A DNA stretch of 64,000 nt from Choristoneura fumiferana. Its lineage: Eukaryota > Arthropoda > Insecta > Lepidoptera > Tortricidae. How positions within the stretch are numbered: position 1 is the stretch's first letter; every line of letters starts with the position of its first letter. Made by a program: the position numbers and the translations under genes. The notes beneath the pieces were generated by a model that did not search any database, was not told where the DNA came from, and worked only from the letters and a program-made list of their open reading frames with translations. The stretch covers positions 8,101,084 through 8,165,083 of the forward strand of contig NC_133493.1 in NCBI RefSeq assembly GCF_025370935.1. Direction: 5' to 3'. This document shows positions 33,377 to 45,470 of the stretch, one piece after another.

Positions 33377-34569
33377 TTTGTATGGCGTCCATGTCATTGA
33401 AATTTGACAAATTACACGAGCTTCAATGGTGTGACTCGTTATGAATTTTTGATCTTCACATTTGGTTTCTTTTACATCTTGGATAATAATATATTGAGCC
33501 AAAAATATTTGTTTTCCCTTTATTGTTGTTTGTGGTTGGAAAGCGATGTCATATAGTGTGCTCGAAATCCAGTTTTTATAATTAATTTGGCCCTGTTTAA
33601 CTGAAAATACACAAAAAGTCTGCATTACTAACGACCTACACTATACTATAAATAATAGTCCGCAATATAATATATGAAGTGCGTTATTCGATTAAATTTG
33701 TTTATTTCTTTACTTCTCGTAGAGACAGTCATGAGAAAGTCCGTGTCATGAAATTAATTGATTGTGGCATATTAGACGGGAAATAAAAAGGTCACCGTTA
33801 TTATCGACACTATAGATTTACATGATCGAATAGAATATATGTAAATTTCGATAATTCATTGAAATTATTTGTTTGTTTACTTCTTTTTACTTATTCTTCG
33901 TAATGACAGCCAGCCATTTGATATTTCAAAGTCCGCCGTAATTGTAACCGCTAGTTGGTGCTGTCATCGCGCACCCAGCCAATTGGTTCATGAAAAACCA
34001 CCACATCCTCGCGCATCGCAGCCTAAACAAGGTTACCCATTTTACTACAGCTTTATTATACCCTTCTGCCACGTTAGCTTAGGGGCCCTAACTTGGCTAC
34101 ATTGAACGCGTCGCTTGCGGCAATCATAACTCGACGCGCGACTTTTGCCAGCGCGGCGTCGTCTCACCATACAAACTTTGGGGATTTCCTCTTAATTAGA
34201 TGATTTGGAAACATGACTTCATATGACGAGGCCTATCTTGGGAGCTAAGTCATATTGTTATGCGGAGTATAAACTTTAGAATCTATGCTACAAAATCGCT
34301 GCAGGGAATCTTAGACAATTTCGTGTAGGATCATAGAAGGGTTAGAGTTTTAGTGAATTCTCCATGTTTGATTATAATGGTGCAAGTGTGCTTTTAGTGT
34401 TTGAATAATGTATCATAGGTAATGGTTATGCTGTATAATGATGTTCTTGTGGTGTAAGTACAACATACAGATTAGAATGCATTACGTAAGGAAACTGATC
34501 TTATGATGTTTCTTCTGTATTCAAACATTCATTATAAATTGATACAATATAAATATTTGTTAAAAATTA
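33377..34569. other. unassigned stretch
   Basis: No domain-bearing frame. 34100-34170 is GC-richer (GACGCGCGAC, GCGCGGCGTC) than its surroundings, unexplained. Confidence 0.4.
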
Positions 34570-34718
34570 CATCATCATCATAATCATCATATCAGCTTAA
34601 GGACGTCTACTGTTGGACATAACCCTTGTCCATATGCCTTCAGTTGCATTGGTTGGAAGCGGCCTGCATCCACCGTAAAACCTCGGCCTTGACCAGGTCA
34701 TTTTATTTCGTCGGTGGA
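34570..34718 (-). mobile_element. RTE-like LINE 3-prime end
   Basis: A CATCATCATC tail, AAGGACGTCTACTGTTGGAC, TTGGTTGGAAGCGGCCTGCA and GACCAGGTCATTTT on the minus-strand pattern. Confidence 0.75.
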
Positions 34719-35254
34719 CATAAAATTACATGCCTTGATACAACACTATAATTCTAGTGTTTTAATACATGAAAACATCATATGAAAGAACTACTGACAG
34801 CTTCACCACTACTTCTAACTACCATCTGATTACACTAAGTTATTAGTACCATATATCCATTTCAACGTCGTTTCAAATGGAACCAAAAGGCTTTACCAGC
34901 AAAGTCCAAGTTGAAATGTTTATGAAATAAGAATAGGACCTTGTAAAAATTCCGTTCTCCATTCAGAGCACGTTTTATGCCATAAAGTTTGGAGTGTATC
35001 GCGGTTGCTGTGACAGAAGCCAAAACCTAAAAGTTCTCTTGAGAATATTTCAATACAGGCGCTGTTTCAATTGAGTTTCAACTTCTTTGACGGCAAACTG
35101 GCTTTGGGAATGCGCGTTGTCGCAGTTTGTTTTGTGTTTTTGTTTTTACACTTGATGCAATGAAATAATTTAAAACTGTGAAATTGGATTTTGTAACGGG
35201 TGACCTGAGTAGTTCGGATTCTTCCGAGTTCAAGGGTTCTTCTGAGATCATCTC

Positions 35255-35515
35255 CAGCCTATGATATGTCCTATTGATTGGCATAGGCCTTCTCTTGTAA
35301 AGAGAAAACTTGAGAGCTATAATTTAGATTTGTGTCGATTTGGAATTTTACGCGCATCATTGAATTACTTTGTAGGAGTTTAAAGGTTTCGTGCGACTTT
35401 TCCTCGTGGAAAATTTCAAACGCAATTTCGCACATGTACTCCAAGAAATTCAAAAGTGAATCTCAGGGTCGAGCCCAGGATCCCCAGCAATAGCAATGGC
35501 TCAAGTCACTGAGTT
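35255..35515 (-). mobile_element. degraded SINE family A
   Basis: GGCATAGGCCTTCTCTTGTA at the 3-prime side, TTTCCTCGTGGAAAATTTC in the body and a decayed head (GGGTCGAGCCCAGGATC) at 35465-35481. Follows the order of the copy at 30-345. Confidence 0.55.
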
Positions 35516-35989
35516 GGCATGGCTTTTTACAAGCATTTATCTAAGTTGCAATGTTCGTATGTGTGTTACTTTGTTAGGTTTCAAAATTTGCAATTTTTTT
35601 AACGGATTTTTCTGATCATAATGGAAAATTTTACCGAGTTACCTTCCTCCCTCCCACCACTTAGTCCCCGTTCCAATAATCCACTGTCTCGTCGTAGTAA
35701 ACCGCAATAACTTTAAAACGTTATTATCAATTTTAACTACTTTATTCGAAGCGCGTTTACGAATTTCAAGTTACAATGAGGAAACTTTAAATTACCCTTG
35801 TACTAAGTAATGTGCGCCTGACATCAAAAGGTGGTGAATTCAAGTCAAGTTCAGTTGACAAAGTTTGTATTGAATTTCGGAACTAACGAATAACACGCAC
35901 GGCAATGGTACAATAACTAAAATAGTTATAGTCTAAGATCCGTATTAGAGAGGATTTGCACTGATCTGTTTTACTGATGAAAGTACCAA

Positions 35990-36290
35990 ACTAGCTGTTG
36001 CCCGTGACTCCGTCCGCGTAGAATTTGTTTATCGCTATAGCGCGAGAAGCAATTTTCCGGGATAAAAACTATCCCATGTCCTTCCCCGGGACTCAAACTA
36101 CGTGTGTACACCGAATTTATATACAAAAGCATAAAATGTTCTAAGTACTGTTTTTGTTCATAATTATGAGTACATAAATGAAAACCACACGATGTTAATT
36201 TTGAATACCATGGAAATTTCATAAAATCCCGGATATTTAATCCAACTTCCATACCTTATAGTTTACGTAAGCAAAGCCGCGGATACAGGC
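35990..36290 (+). mobile_element. common dispersed repeat (same family as 28318)
   Basis: AACTAGCTGTTGCCCGTGAC at 35990 and GGGATAAAAACTATCCCATG at 36059, ending near GCAAAGCCGCGGATACAG. Confidence 0.6.
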
Positions 36291-37438
36291 TAGTTATAAA
36301 TATTTATTACGAACCCTACTAGCTTGATGAAAACCGGTGGAAAAGCGAGTAAATGGTAAAGTATAACGTCCTTTGAAAGTTCTAGTTTTAGATCGCCACT
36401 TAAGTTCAGAAGTGAAAAACTCAGTGTCAGGAACAGACTCAAAGCAAAGTACTCGATTCTTTATAAACTTATAATTAATTAATAATTAACTTGTAAAATG
36501 TAACTTTACTCCAAGTAGAAACTTGTCGTTAACTTTTCTTTATCTTTTGACTGCTGTTTTTCTGTTCTGTGATGGTTTTATAATAAAAAAAATATAGCCA
36601 AATTAATAACCTCCTCCTTTCTTTGAAGTCGGTTAATAATACGGTAAAATTTATAAACATGAAGTTTGGCAGGTATATTTTTTATGCAATGTTAGTAAGG
36701 ATTACGTTGTAATTTATCTAAATCCTTACGATAATTTTGTAAAGTCTTGGATTCAAATTCAAATGCCAGATCTATTGGTAAATACAAGCAAAGCCGCGAG
36801 TATAGACTAGTTGTAAATAAAAAAATATGAACTCTAGGCGGACAAACTATATATTGCCAATGGACACCCTGCTATACACCCTGAGGCAGAAAATTTGGAT
36901 GACGTTTTTATTTATATACAGTTTTAGTTTTGGATGTTAGATAGTATTTATTATACATAATATAAATACACCCTGCTTGGACAGATGATTGCTTTACTGA
37001 CGAAGCATATCTCCCAGTGGCAATGATCGCTGCTGACATCAAATACCTGTGTCTGTGAACAAAACAAAAAAAACGTCTTTTTCAGTTACACTACTGCTCT
37101 TCCCTATATTGCGTCCCACTCGTGCACAGTTCAAATTAATTTATCTAGTAAAACCTGCGGGAGAAGTTCATCACGCAACTCGCAAACGTTCATGAGCTGA
37201 AGGAACTTTGCACCTCCCGTAGCTTCATACTTGGAGTTTTGTTAAACTAATTTTCTTAGAAGATTAATTTTGGAAAGTTTTGTTTCGGTAAAAATGCGCC
37301 AAGTGCAAGCCAAACTGACGCAATAAGATTTCTCTAAAAATTTACAGATTATTATTGAAGTTTTGGTTTTGTACGTTTTCTCAAGCGCATCAAATCCTTC
37401 TGATATTAGAAATGCAAAAGCTTGTGAGCATGTGCATT
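36291..37438. other. unassigned stretch
   Basis: No frame with a domain. 36783-36810 carries the end of the dispersed block (GCAAAGCCGCGAGTATAG). Confidence 0.4.
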
Positions 37439-37574
37439 GTACAGTCACCAGCATTAATATTTGCCACAGCGGAGCGTGCAAAAATATCTGACACGTCCTT
37501 CCGGCCTTAGAAATAGAGTCGTATTAGATTTTTATGCACTTTGTTGTGTCAGATATTGGTGCTGGTGACTGTAC
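37439..37574. mobile_element. MITE with GTACAGTCACCAGCA termini
   Basis: GTACAGTCACCAGCA at 37439-37453 is inverted at the right end (TGCTGGTGACTGTAC, ending 37574), with inner pairing of AATATTTG/CAGATATT. 136 bp, the same length and the same GTACAGTCA start as the element at 28149. Confidence 0.8.
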
Positions 37575-38568
37575 GCATGTTTGTTACTCCTTCAGGCCAA
37601 AACGATATTTTGGTAGATAAAATGATATTATGGTATTAAAAATGCGAATATTTTTTTTTTGATTATTGCGTTTTGTGTCAAATTTCATATTTTTTTACTT
37701 ACCATTAACTGCACGGAACCCTCGGTAAGCACGTTCGTTTTTTTTTCTTTACGTACGAAGGCAAAGGCTGCTTGCCAATCAATTTTAAAAAAGTATCGTC
37801 TTGATAACGTAAAAAAAAAACAAATAAACTGTAGGGCGCAGAAATAAAAGATCTGCAGTTTGATCCTTAAGACAAAAACATATACATGACAAAAAATAAT
37901 AATAAAATACTAATAACATAATAATAACATAATTAATAATAATAACTTACTTAGCCAATTTAAACAAATCAACTATTTTAGAACCGACTTCATAAAAGCC
38001 AAAAGACAGGGTTATGATTTTAGAAATTAAATAACATTATTATTAACAATGAAATCTACAAATTTAGCACTTTCGTGCGACTAATCGATCAATGGCACAG
38101 ATATTATCATCAGAAAATTATTACTTTGCAGTTGATACTACTTTTCTTTTAAACTACACCCGCCATCAAAAACTCCACATCCAATTCCTTCATCAAATCC
38201 GGACCTCCGTATGTTTTCAATCCGAGAACAAACAGACTAAACTCCAATAGAGCTTACATGTCAAATTTCAGTTCCAAATGCTTCATTATTCAGTCAGTTC
38301 GGAATTGTGTGGGAATCACCAATATTGGTTTTGGAAATTCAGCATGTGCGTAGCGCATCGAGCAGGTTACCTATAGAGTTACTAAATAAGTACTTTATAG
38401 GTATCTACTTTCGACTTGCGTTAGTGTCGTCACAATGTATGTGTATGTTTTATGTGTTTAATTTTAAATAAATCCCACTGAAAAACAATGTTGGGGCTTT
38501 ACTGCAATTTTATTTTACTGTATTTATTATTTTCTTGTAATGTATTTTTCTGTGTATCAAAAATGTGT

Positions 38569-38609
<41 letters not shown>

Positions 38610-39308
38610 CTATAGTCATTTTGTCTATCTCATAGTAACTGTGAAATATTACAGAACAAAAATTGCCCTTTCCCTGGATTTCAACATTTTTACAATATTA
38701 GTAACATACCATTTTTCGTTATTTTATCACAAACAAAACACTCAATTTTATTCACTCTGCTATACTATGAAAAACATTGATTATCAGTGTAAATCCCCTT
38801 ATATTTAAAGCAAGGAAGAAACTGCTTACAGTTGGGTAAGTACTCAACTCTATATAGTTTCTTGCTTCACCTAGGGTCGGCCTATAGAATTGCAACTACC
38901 TACTGAAGCAGCTGTGTTGTGGATTTTTAAATGACTTCCACTCTATTTGTTATATACTCGATGTCGTAGGCATACGTTTACATGCTTAAAGGGATAAAGT
39001 ATAGTATAGGTATATATGGGGTTGAAAATTTTAACTCTACTTGGAAAGAGAATAGCCTAAATGCTTAGAAAAAAAAACATTTCATTTAATTTTGAAAATG
39101 AACAAATCTGCATTCAAAGGTTTTTAAAATACAACTACAACAATACAATAAAATGACTTTTTAGTGTACACCACAAATAATAAGCGATACAGAAAACGTA
39201 CACAGAGAGAAAATTACAAGGTAAACAATAGGCGGCTTTGTCGCTTAAGAGCAATCTCTTCCAGGCATCCTATTTTATTACAAGATTTTATAAAGTCTCA
39301 CCTGTCCT
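37575..39308. other. unassigned stretch with simple repeats
   Basis: AT-rich, with poly-A/T patches at 37651 and 37812. No supported gene. Confidence 0.4.
38572..38605. repeat. (CT)n microsatellite
   Basis: About 17 uninterrupted CT units. Confidence 0.95.
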
Positions 39309-39333
39309 GTTGTCTGTCTGTCTGTCTGTCTGT
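39309..39333. repeat. (TGTC)n microsatellite
   Basis: About six TGTC units within a dispersed repeat that shares TGTCTGTC with 25509, 41805 and 58915. Confidence 0.85.
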
Positions 39334-39460
39334 AATGAAATCTTGCAAGTTCAATTTGACCAACTTCCAGTAATCAGATTGACTGGAAATTTGAAATACT
39401 TATGTAAATTGCGTGACAGTAATAATCTACCAAGTGACATCCTGGTAGTACGGCCAGGCC

Positions 39461-39887
39461 AATGAGGGCTCTCGCGTATGAATTCGCCGCTAGAGGCGCT
39501 AGTGTAGTGTGAGGTCTCCGAAATGTCAAATCTCATAGTTTTTGGGTGAGCTACGCGGGTTTATTTATAATTAGAATAATTTTATGAATATTTTGCAATA
39601 TCTGAAATTAATTATGGCAAATATGCGTTCCGGGGCAATGAATGTCTGTGTTTTGAGACAGTTTTGTCTTTCGGAAACCTTTGTCCTCCCTTTTTTCCGA
39701 ACAAAACGGGGACTATGGAACACTGTGGCATGCTCGATATTTTTATGGTACGGTTTTAATGTGTATTAAATATGATTTTAATCTAAACTTTGTTTTCACG
39801 CCCGTAATAACAAACATTGAAAGCCATACTTAAAAACCTCACGCAACAGTGCGCCATCTAGTGAGACAAAAAACGATAGCCCTCATT
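39461..39887. mobile_element. foldback element with AATGAGGGCT termini
   Basis: AATGAGGGCTCTCGCG at the left and CGATAGCCCTCATT at the right are inverted. Both sides also carry a diverged GAGGCGCTAGTG / CGCCATCTAGTG block. About 427 bp with no coding region. Confidence 0.6.
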
Positions 39888-40250
39888 TGAATGAGGCCGT
39901 TCGTGGATGGTTAGCGAGTCTAGCAGAAAATAAGGCACGAAGATCAGGATTGACCGCATTTCGCTGTCTACAATACCGTTAGAACCAGAATTAGAAGCAA
40001 TTGAAGTGGCTAATTGGTGGCCCAGTGTAGAATATCGGAATACTGTCTCGGTTTTCACTTTAGTGAAATCTTTGATGAAATAACTGTTAACAGTTATAAT
40101 TCGCCAAAGATAATTCGAATAAACAGATGGTCCCAAAGGAAGAACAGCGCCGTTCGCAAGACCGGCAGTATTTGCTGATTTGGGGCCATTTCGTGACATG
40201 CATAAACTTTAATTTATTTTTCTTATTTCGAAGGTTGTCACGAACAAATG

Positions 40251-40276
40251 ATTTCTTTCTTTCTTTCTTTTTTCCT
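40251..40276. repeat. (TTTC)n microsatellite
   Basis: Five TTTC units followed by T-rich sequence. A similar short run is at 51331-51350. Confidence 0.85.
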
Positions 40277-40369
40277 TAGTGGTTTCGTGGTGGCTTAGTT
40301 TTTGGCGTGGGTTCAGGCCCAGGCCTGGCCTATGAGTTTTTCGGAATTTATGTGCGCATTTTTTTTTTA

Positions 40370-40530
40370 GGTTTATTAAATCATTTTTATTTCCAGAACA
40401 ATACAGACAGGTCCAACTAAAAAAAAAGGTAGATTAGGTACAATAAAATTAAATAAGCTAAAACTATAATAAATCTAAAAATGGACCCTGCGGCATGGTA
40501 CCAAAGATGCTGGCAGCATTTCCCCATTAC
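40370..40530 (-). mobile_element. possible LINE 3-prime end
   Basis: AAATCATTTTTATTTCCAGA followed by AACAATACAGACAGG resembles other minus-strand LINE 3-prime ends here (22222). Confidence 0.35.
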
Positions 40531-40602
40531 ATTACATTGTGCGCATTACATTTTAAAATTACCATCATCAGCTCGAAGAGACTGTTGGACAAACGCCTCT
40601 TT

Positions 40603-40685
40603 ATAGCTGGCAAACGAGCAGGCGGGTCATCTGATGGTAAGTGACCAAGCCGCCCATGGACACCTAGAGCATTATTAGGCTGCGG
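40603..40685 (-). mobile_element. SINE family D fragment
   Basis: GGCAAACGAGCAGGCGGGTC and CATCTGATGGTAAGTGACC are the reverse of the family D end seen at 25201 and 42640. Confidence 0.6.
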
Positions 40686-41202
40686 GTGCGTGCGGGAGGT
40701 TGCGCTGGCCTGGCTACGTTGAGGGGATAGACTGAGGATACTCAGTCACAAACAGACTTGCAAACTTTCGCATTTATAATATTAGTGGGATTGGTTGACC
40801 ATGGTGCACCGGTGATCAAACCGTAATTTCATAAGTACGCGCCATTGTCTCATACAAATTAATGACAGAATGACAGTACGATTAACACTGGGCCATTTCC
40901 ATTCCCAATACATCCCCATATTATGAGAAATAACACGCATTCCACGTCCCTTTCTCTTCTCTATGTGGCGCATATTAAACACCCGTAGGCTATTTACAGG
41001 GGAATAAAATGTTTTGGCGTCGTTTTTATTGTGTGCCGCGTGCGGTGTGAATGTTAAATGACGGATTAGATAGCTGGAGATAGAGCCAACGTGAAGTGAG
41101 CCAGCCTGGACGTGAGATCCGAGGTTATTTTAAGAGATAAAGGAGCAAACTGGGGGACGCGTGAGGTCCAATTATAACAAGCTTACACCCGTGACTTTGT
41201 CT

Positions 41203-41462
41203 TTGACGACCGGAATGGCTAAGTGGTTAGAGAACCTGACTATGAAGCTTGAGGTCCTGGGTTCGAATCCCGGCGGGGCAGATATTTGTGTGAATAACAC
41301 GAATGTTTGTTCTCGGGTCTTGGATGTTTAATATGTATTTAAGTATGTATTTATCTATATAAGTATGTTTATCCGTTGCCTAGTATCCATAGTACAAGCT
41401 TTGCTTAGTTTGGGACTAGGTCAATTGGTGTCAAGTGTCCCATGATATTTATTTATTTATTT
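41203..41462 (+). mobile_element. SINE family C, full-length copy
   Basis: Box A near 41216-41230, box B GGTTCGAATCC at 41260-41270, and the same body and ATTT tail as the copy at 17994, with an extra TTAAGTATGTATTTA unit. Confidence 0.85.
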
Positions 41463-41747
41463 ATTTGTGCGTAAAGACTTTTGGATCTATAACAGTCTAA
41501 TTGAAATTCGGGGATTTTACTAAATCTCGATGTAAATTCCCAAAAATGAGTTTGTGGTCTTTCTATTGTATTTAGTTTTAATAATAATTTAACCCCGTAA
41601 AAACGCTGAATATTTGCCCAAATGCTTACACTTAGAATTTTTACCGTACAACGGCGAAACCCACTAAGACACTGGCAAAATTGTCCTTAGATGGGCTAAG
41701 CCATTTTTTTAAACTAAATAAGCTCAAATGTAATATTTGTTAACCTT

Positions 41748-42404
41748 TTTTAGGGTTCCGGAGCCAAAATGGCAAAAACGGAACCCTTATAGTTTCGCAA
41801 CATGTCTGTCTGTCTGTCAGTCCGTCCGCGGCTTAACTCAGGGACTATCAATGCTAGAAAGCTGTAATTTTGCACGGATATATATGTAAACTATGCCGAA
41901 AAAATGGTACAATAAAAATTAAAAAAAAAAAATATGGTTTCTCCCATGGACGTAAAGTGGGGGTGTTTTTTTTTTCTCATCCAACCCTATAGTGTGGGGT
42001 ATCGTTGGATAGGTCTTTTAAAACCATTGGTGGGGTTTGCTAAGACGATTTTTTGATTCATTGATTTTTTTGCGAAATATTCATCTTTAAAGTGCAAATT
42101 TTCATCAAAATCGAGCGTCCCAATCCCCCCCCCCCTTTCTCTAAAATCTAAACCAGTGGGTGGGAAATTTAAAAAAAATTCAGGATGACAGTAAGTATAT
42201 CAAACTTTCAAGGAAAACTATAACGGCTAAGTTTGCTTGAGAATTATTAGTAGTTTTACTCTTAAATAGCAGTCTAAGGTATAAAATATAGCTAAACATG
42301 GAAGATTCCGTATAAAATACGAAATCCTAAGAAAAATATTACTCATTTTTTTCGTAATGGCTACGAAACCCTATTTTGGGCGTATCCGACATGCTCTTGG
42401 CCGG
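41748..42404 (+). mobile_element. dispersed element with GGTTCCG / GGAACCC motif ends
   Basis: Starts TTTTAGGGTTCCGGAGCC and ends TGCTCTTGGCCGGTTTTT. A shorter copy with both ends but most of the middle missing lies at 58860. Internal homopolymers (A-run 41924, T-run 41968, C-run 42125). No coding capacity. Confidence 0.6.
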
Positions 42405-42692
42405 TTTTTATGGAATTGCAGGTGGTAGGACCTTGTGCAAGGTCCGCCCGCATTGCTACCACCATCTTGCTCGCTAATCCTGCCGTGAAGCAGCAGTGCT
42501 TGCACTGTTGTGTTTCAGCGTGGAGAGTAAGACAGCCGGTGAAATTACTGGCAATTGAGGTATCCCATCTTAGGCCTTTAGGTTGGCAACGCATCTGAAA
42601 TACCCCTGGTGTTGCAGATGTTTATGGGCGGTGGTGATCTCTTAGCATCAGGAGACCTACTTGCTCGTTTACCATCCAGTCGAATAAAATAA
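42405..42692 (+). mobile_element. SINE family D, long copy
   Basis: TGGAATTGCAGGTGGTAGGA, CCGCCCGCATTGCTACCACC and CAGCAGTGCTTGCACTG, then the 3-prime end shared with 25181, finishing in AATAAAATAAAC. It abuts the preceding element exactly, so one probably inserted next to the other. The two short frames over it are shadows. Confidence 0.8.
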
Positions 42693-42697
42693 ACAAA

Positions 42698-42918
42698 CAG
42701 CTATTGCCCGCGACTCCGTTCGCATAGAATTCGTTTATCGCTATCCCGTGGGAGATGTGCAATTTTCTGTGATAAGAACTATCCTATGTTCTTCCCCGGG
42801 ACTCAAACTATCTGTATACCGAATTCCATCTAAATTGGTTCAGCGGTTTAGACGTGAAGAGATAACAAACAAACAGATAGACCTCCAACTTTTGTATTTA
42901 TAATATTAGCAGGGTAAT
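42698..42918 (+). mobile_element. common dispersed repeat (same family as 28318)
   Basis: CAGCTATTGCCCGCGACTCC, GAATTCGTTTATCGCTATCC, ACAAACAAACAGATAGACC and the TTATAATATTAG end. Confidence 0.7.
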
Positions 42919-43469
42919 CAAACTCTTCATAATATACATTTATATAAACAGAATTCTACACTAAATTTTATAACTTATTTGAACATAATGTATCTAGCAA
43001 CCTTTCTAATCCTACTGACTTATTGAAACGACCTGCAGCCATCATCAATTTTCATAATACTCTCTCCGTTACTGCTCGGGTAGATTTATTATGACTGCGG
43101 CACGCCCCTGGCTTCGCTTGCCTATTAGGTTTCAATACCCATGCTCAAAGTCGAAGAGTGCAAAGTTAATAGATGGTTAATGCAGTTGGCGAGTTTGTCT
43201 GGTGAAAACCAGTAACTCGCACCGAAGATGTATAAAGCTCTTTCGTTTGTTTGATTGTTTATACTCTTTATTATGTGAACTAAAATAATTTCTTTGCTCA
43301 CCCGCGACCTTATGATAGCTCTAAGTTTATGCAAGATATGAGTACTGTAAGAACATAATTGCTAAAAGTGGCTCCGAAGCGGTAACGTTTCGTGTGCTCT
43401 GCCTACCCCATTTGGAATACAGGCGTGATTTTTATGTATGTAAGAACATACACAATACAAGCAAACAAG

Positions 43470-43596
43470 GGTGTAAGGGTGTACTTGTAACGACTGAAAT
43501 AAAGTATGATGTATTAGGTCAGACAGGTCGCAGTTTTAATGCTAGATTTAAAGAGCATACAGCCAGACAGATCATATTTTGCCACACATTTGTTTG
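43470..43596 (+). pseudogene. Penelope-like GIY-YIG endonuclease fragment
   Basis: In one frame 43489-43596 reads VTTEIKYDVLGQTGRSFNAR, then FKEHTARQ, before TGA at 43597. GQTGRSF plus a following FKEH is the hallmark of the C-terminal GIY-YIG nuclease of Penelope-like elements. The Arg and the His/Glu block are intact but the rest of the enzyme is missing. Confidence 0.6.
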
Positions 43597-43615
43597 AACC
43601 ATTTTTGAACCTACC

Positions 43616-44070
43616 GGCCTTGCCCGCGATGATGGCAAGAGACCCGACGGCATGACCCTCGTGCCATTAAGGATGGGTCGGCCGCTGGTTTGGGACGCAA
43701 CGTGTAGCGATACTCTATGGCGCCGTCCCACCGTGGCACTGCAACAAAGGCTGGCTTTGCTGCAAACTCGGCCGAGCTCCTCAAACGGCGCAAAAAATAC
43801 ACAGCTATTAATAGTGGCTACTGTTTGAACCGTTTGGAGTTGAGACTCTGGGGCCCTGGGGAGAAAGCGCCCACAGATTCTACAGGGAATGCTCCAAGCG
43901 GTTGGTCGAGGCGACGCGTGACCAGAAGGCTGCGTCATACCTGGCACAGAGAATCAGAATTGCCATCCAACGTGGCAATGCTGCCAGCCTTCTGGGCTAG
44001 CTACCCATAGGCAGCGATATGGGGCAATTTTTTTATATATATTTTTTAAGTCTAGTTTTTAATTTTAGTT
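43616..44070 (+). pseudogene. LINE pol C-terminal remnant, frameshifted
   Basis: Pieces in different plus-strand frames: RPDGMTLVPLRMGRPLVWDA (about 43640-43699), then KRRKKYTAINSGYC, then the end phrase QRIRIAIQRGNAAS (about 43937-43980). These blocks are in the right order for the C-terminus of a common LINE-type pol protein of insects. At least two frameshifts separate them. Confidence 0.6.
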
Positions 44071-44425
44071 TTAATTTGTATCTCTTCCTACCCCCGACAT
44101 GTCGTCGAGGCCTTTACTAATCTCAATTTCATTCATACCAGTTCTCGCTTCTGCTACTTCTCGTACTTTCTTTCTTCATACGGTATCTTTCTTTCAGCCA
44201 TCATATCTTTTGCTCTTTTTGTGGGTGGGATTCCCACCTATAGCTCTAGTTGCTTCTTTATTAGTAGGTACACCAGGGAAAACAAAACAGAAGACGGGAC
44301 CTTTATTGCTTATAGAGGGGTTCGAGACAATCTCGAATATTTATTAGATTTATTAAATTGTCTTATACTAACAGTTCTTACATCTATTTCTTATTTACTA
44401 TCTATACATTTTTTAACTTATTTGT

Positions 44426-44713
44426 GATTAGTTTTTTGGAGTCTTTTTGTATTTTTTATTTCAACTCCAAATTTGTTACTTTTACTGGAATTCCGTGAAA
44501 CCATATCGAAAATACAAACTGAGACAGCAGGGTTACAGCACGCAGCACGGATTGCTGAGGACCTGGGTTCGATCCCAGCGCTGGTCTCTTTTCTGGTTTT
44601 GCTGTGCATCCATCTCTCAGTTTGTATTTTCGATATGGTTTCACGGGATACCCGTAAAAGTAGCAATTTTGGAGTTGAAATAAAAAATACATAAAGACTC
44701 CAAAAAACCAATC
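44426..44713. mobile_element. inverted SINE family B dimer (hairpin)
   Basis: 44524-44713 is a family B SINE in plus orientation (head with box B GGTTCGATCCC, body ending ACTCCAAAAAACCAATC). 44426-44525 is the inverted copy of its 3-prime half. The arms are about 99 bp with only scattered differences, and all frames listed across it are shadows. Confidence 0.8.
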
Positions 44714-44865
44714 ATAATTTGATTGCTTAGTAGCGACATCTCTTGTCTGGGTGAGCGGTTCGTTCCGAAAGAATGTGATTATGTGACGTCTCTCGATGAG
44801 AGCGGAACATAGATGGCGCTAGTGCTGCTGCATAAGTAGCGTAGTAGAAATAAGCAATCTGAGAT

Positions 44866-44990
44866 TATATGTATGCAACGGAAAAAATTGTGTCTAGATT
44901 CTTGTCTAGCGGTGGTGTAGGGGTTATAGCACGCAGCACGGATTGCTGAGGACCTGGGTTCGATTCCCAGCGCTGGTCTCTTTTAAAGTA
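44866..44990 (+). mobile_element. SINE family B head with leader
   Basis: The leader TGTCTAGATTCTTGTCTAGC, TTATAGCACGCAGCACGG and box B GGTTCGATTCC (about 44958-44968) are present. The body after GGTCTCTTTT is lost. Anticodon-loop position 33 is not T and the acceptor stem is weak, so it is not a tRNA gene. Confidence 0.7.
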
Positions 44991-45320
44991 AATAAAGTAA
45001 TGTAATGAATGCAAAGCAATGTGTGTAACCGTATGTAATCAATAATGGAATTTTCCACTGCTTTATCGCCAGCCAGAAAAGCACACAGCGAAAATATAAT
45101 TTACGCCGTTAAACTAATTTAATATGAATAAATGGTCTTCTTACCCTCTTGCCGTGCAACGTGCAGTGGCCGACTAACTCTAAAATATTATAAGTAGTCT
45201 ATGTAATTTAGTACTGTTTTAATTGATTTACTTCTTTAATTCTACTTATTTTAAAAGCGTAAAATAATTCCCCATGGCGAAGCAACCCTGCACGGTACTA
45301 AGTAGAAAATACAGTAGTGT

Positions 45321-45446
45321 GTTTGTGCCCAATTCGCACCGAGCCTGCGTGGGAACTATGGCCTACCGCCCAAGGTCTCTCTCTCATTTTGAGAGGCCTG
45401 TCCTCAGCAATGGGACATTATGTAGACTGAGATGGTGATGATGATG
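45321..45446 (+). mobile_element. SINE family A, 3-prime half
   Basis: GAGCCTGCGTGGGAACTATG, CTCATTTTGAGAGGCCTGTC and a GATGGTGATGATGATGA tail; plus-strand version of 30-180. Confidence 0.75.
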
Positions 45447-45470
45447 AATTAGTAGGATATACAAAAAGGA

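Noticed and set aside
33239..33625. 128-codon minus-strand frame
   Set aside because: No recognisable feature, and its 3-prime part is antisense to the THAP-like start, which fits a real motif better.
44888..44985. Possible tRNA gene
   Set aside because: Good T arm, but weak acceptor stem, no T at position 33 and several copies attached to a SINE body; it is a SINE head. The same applies to 12067, 18000, 41210 and 281.
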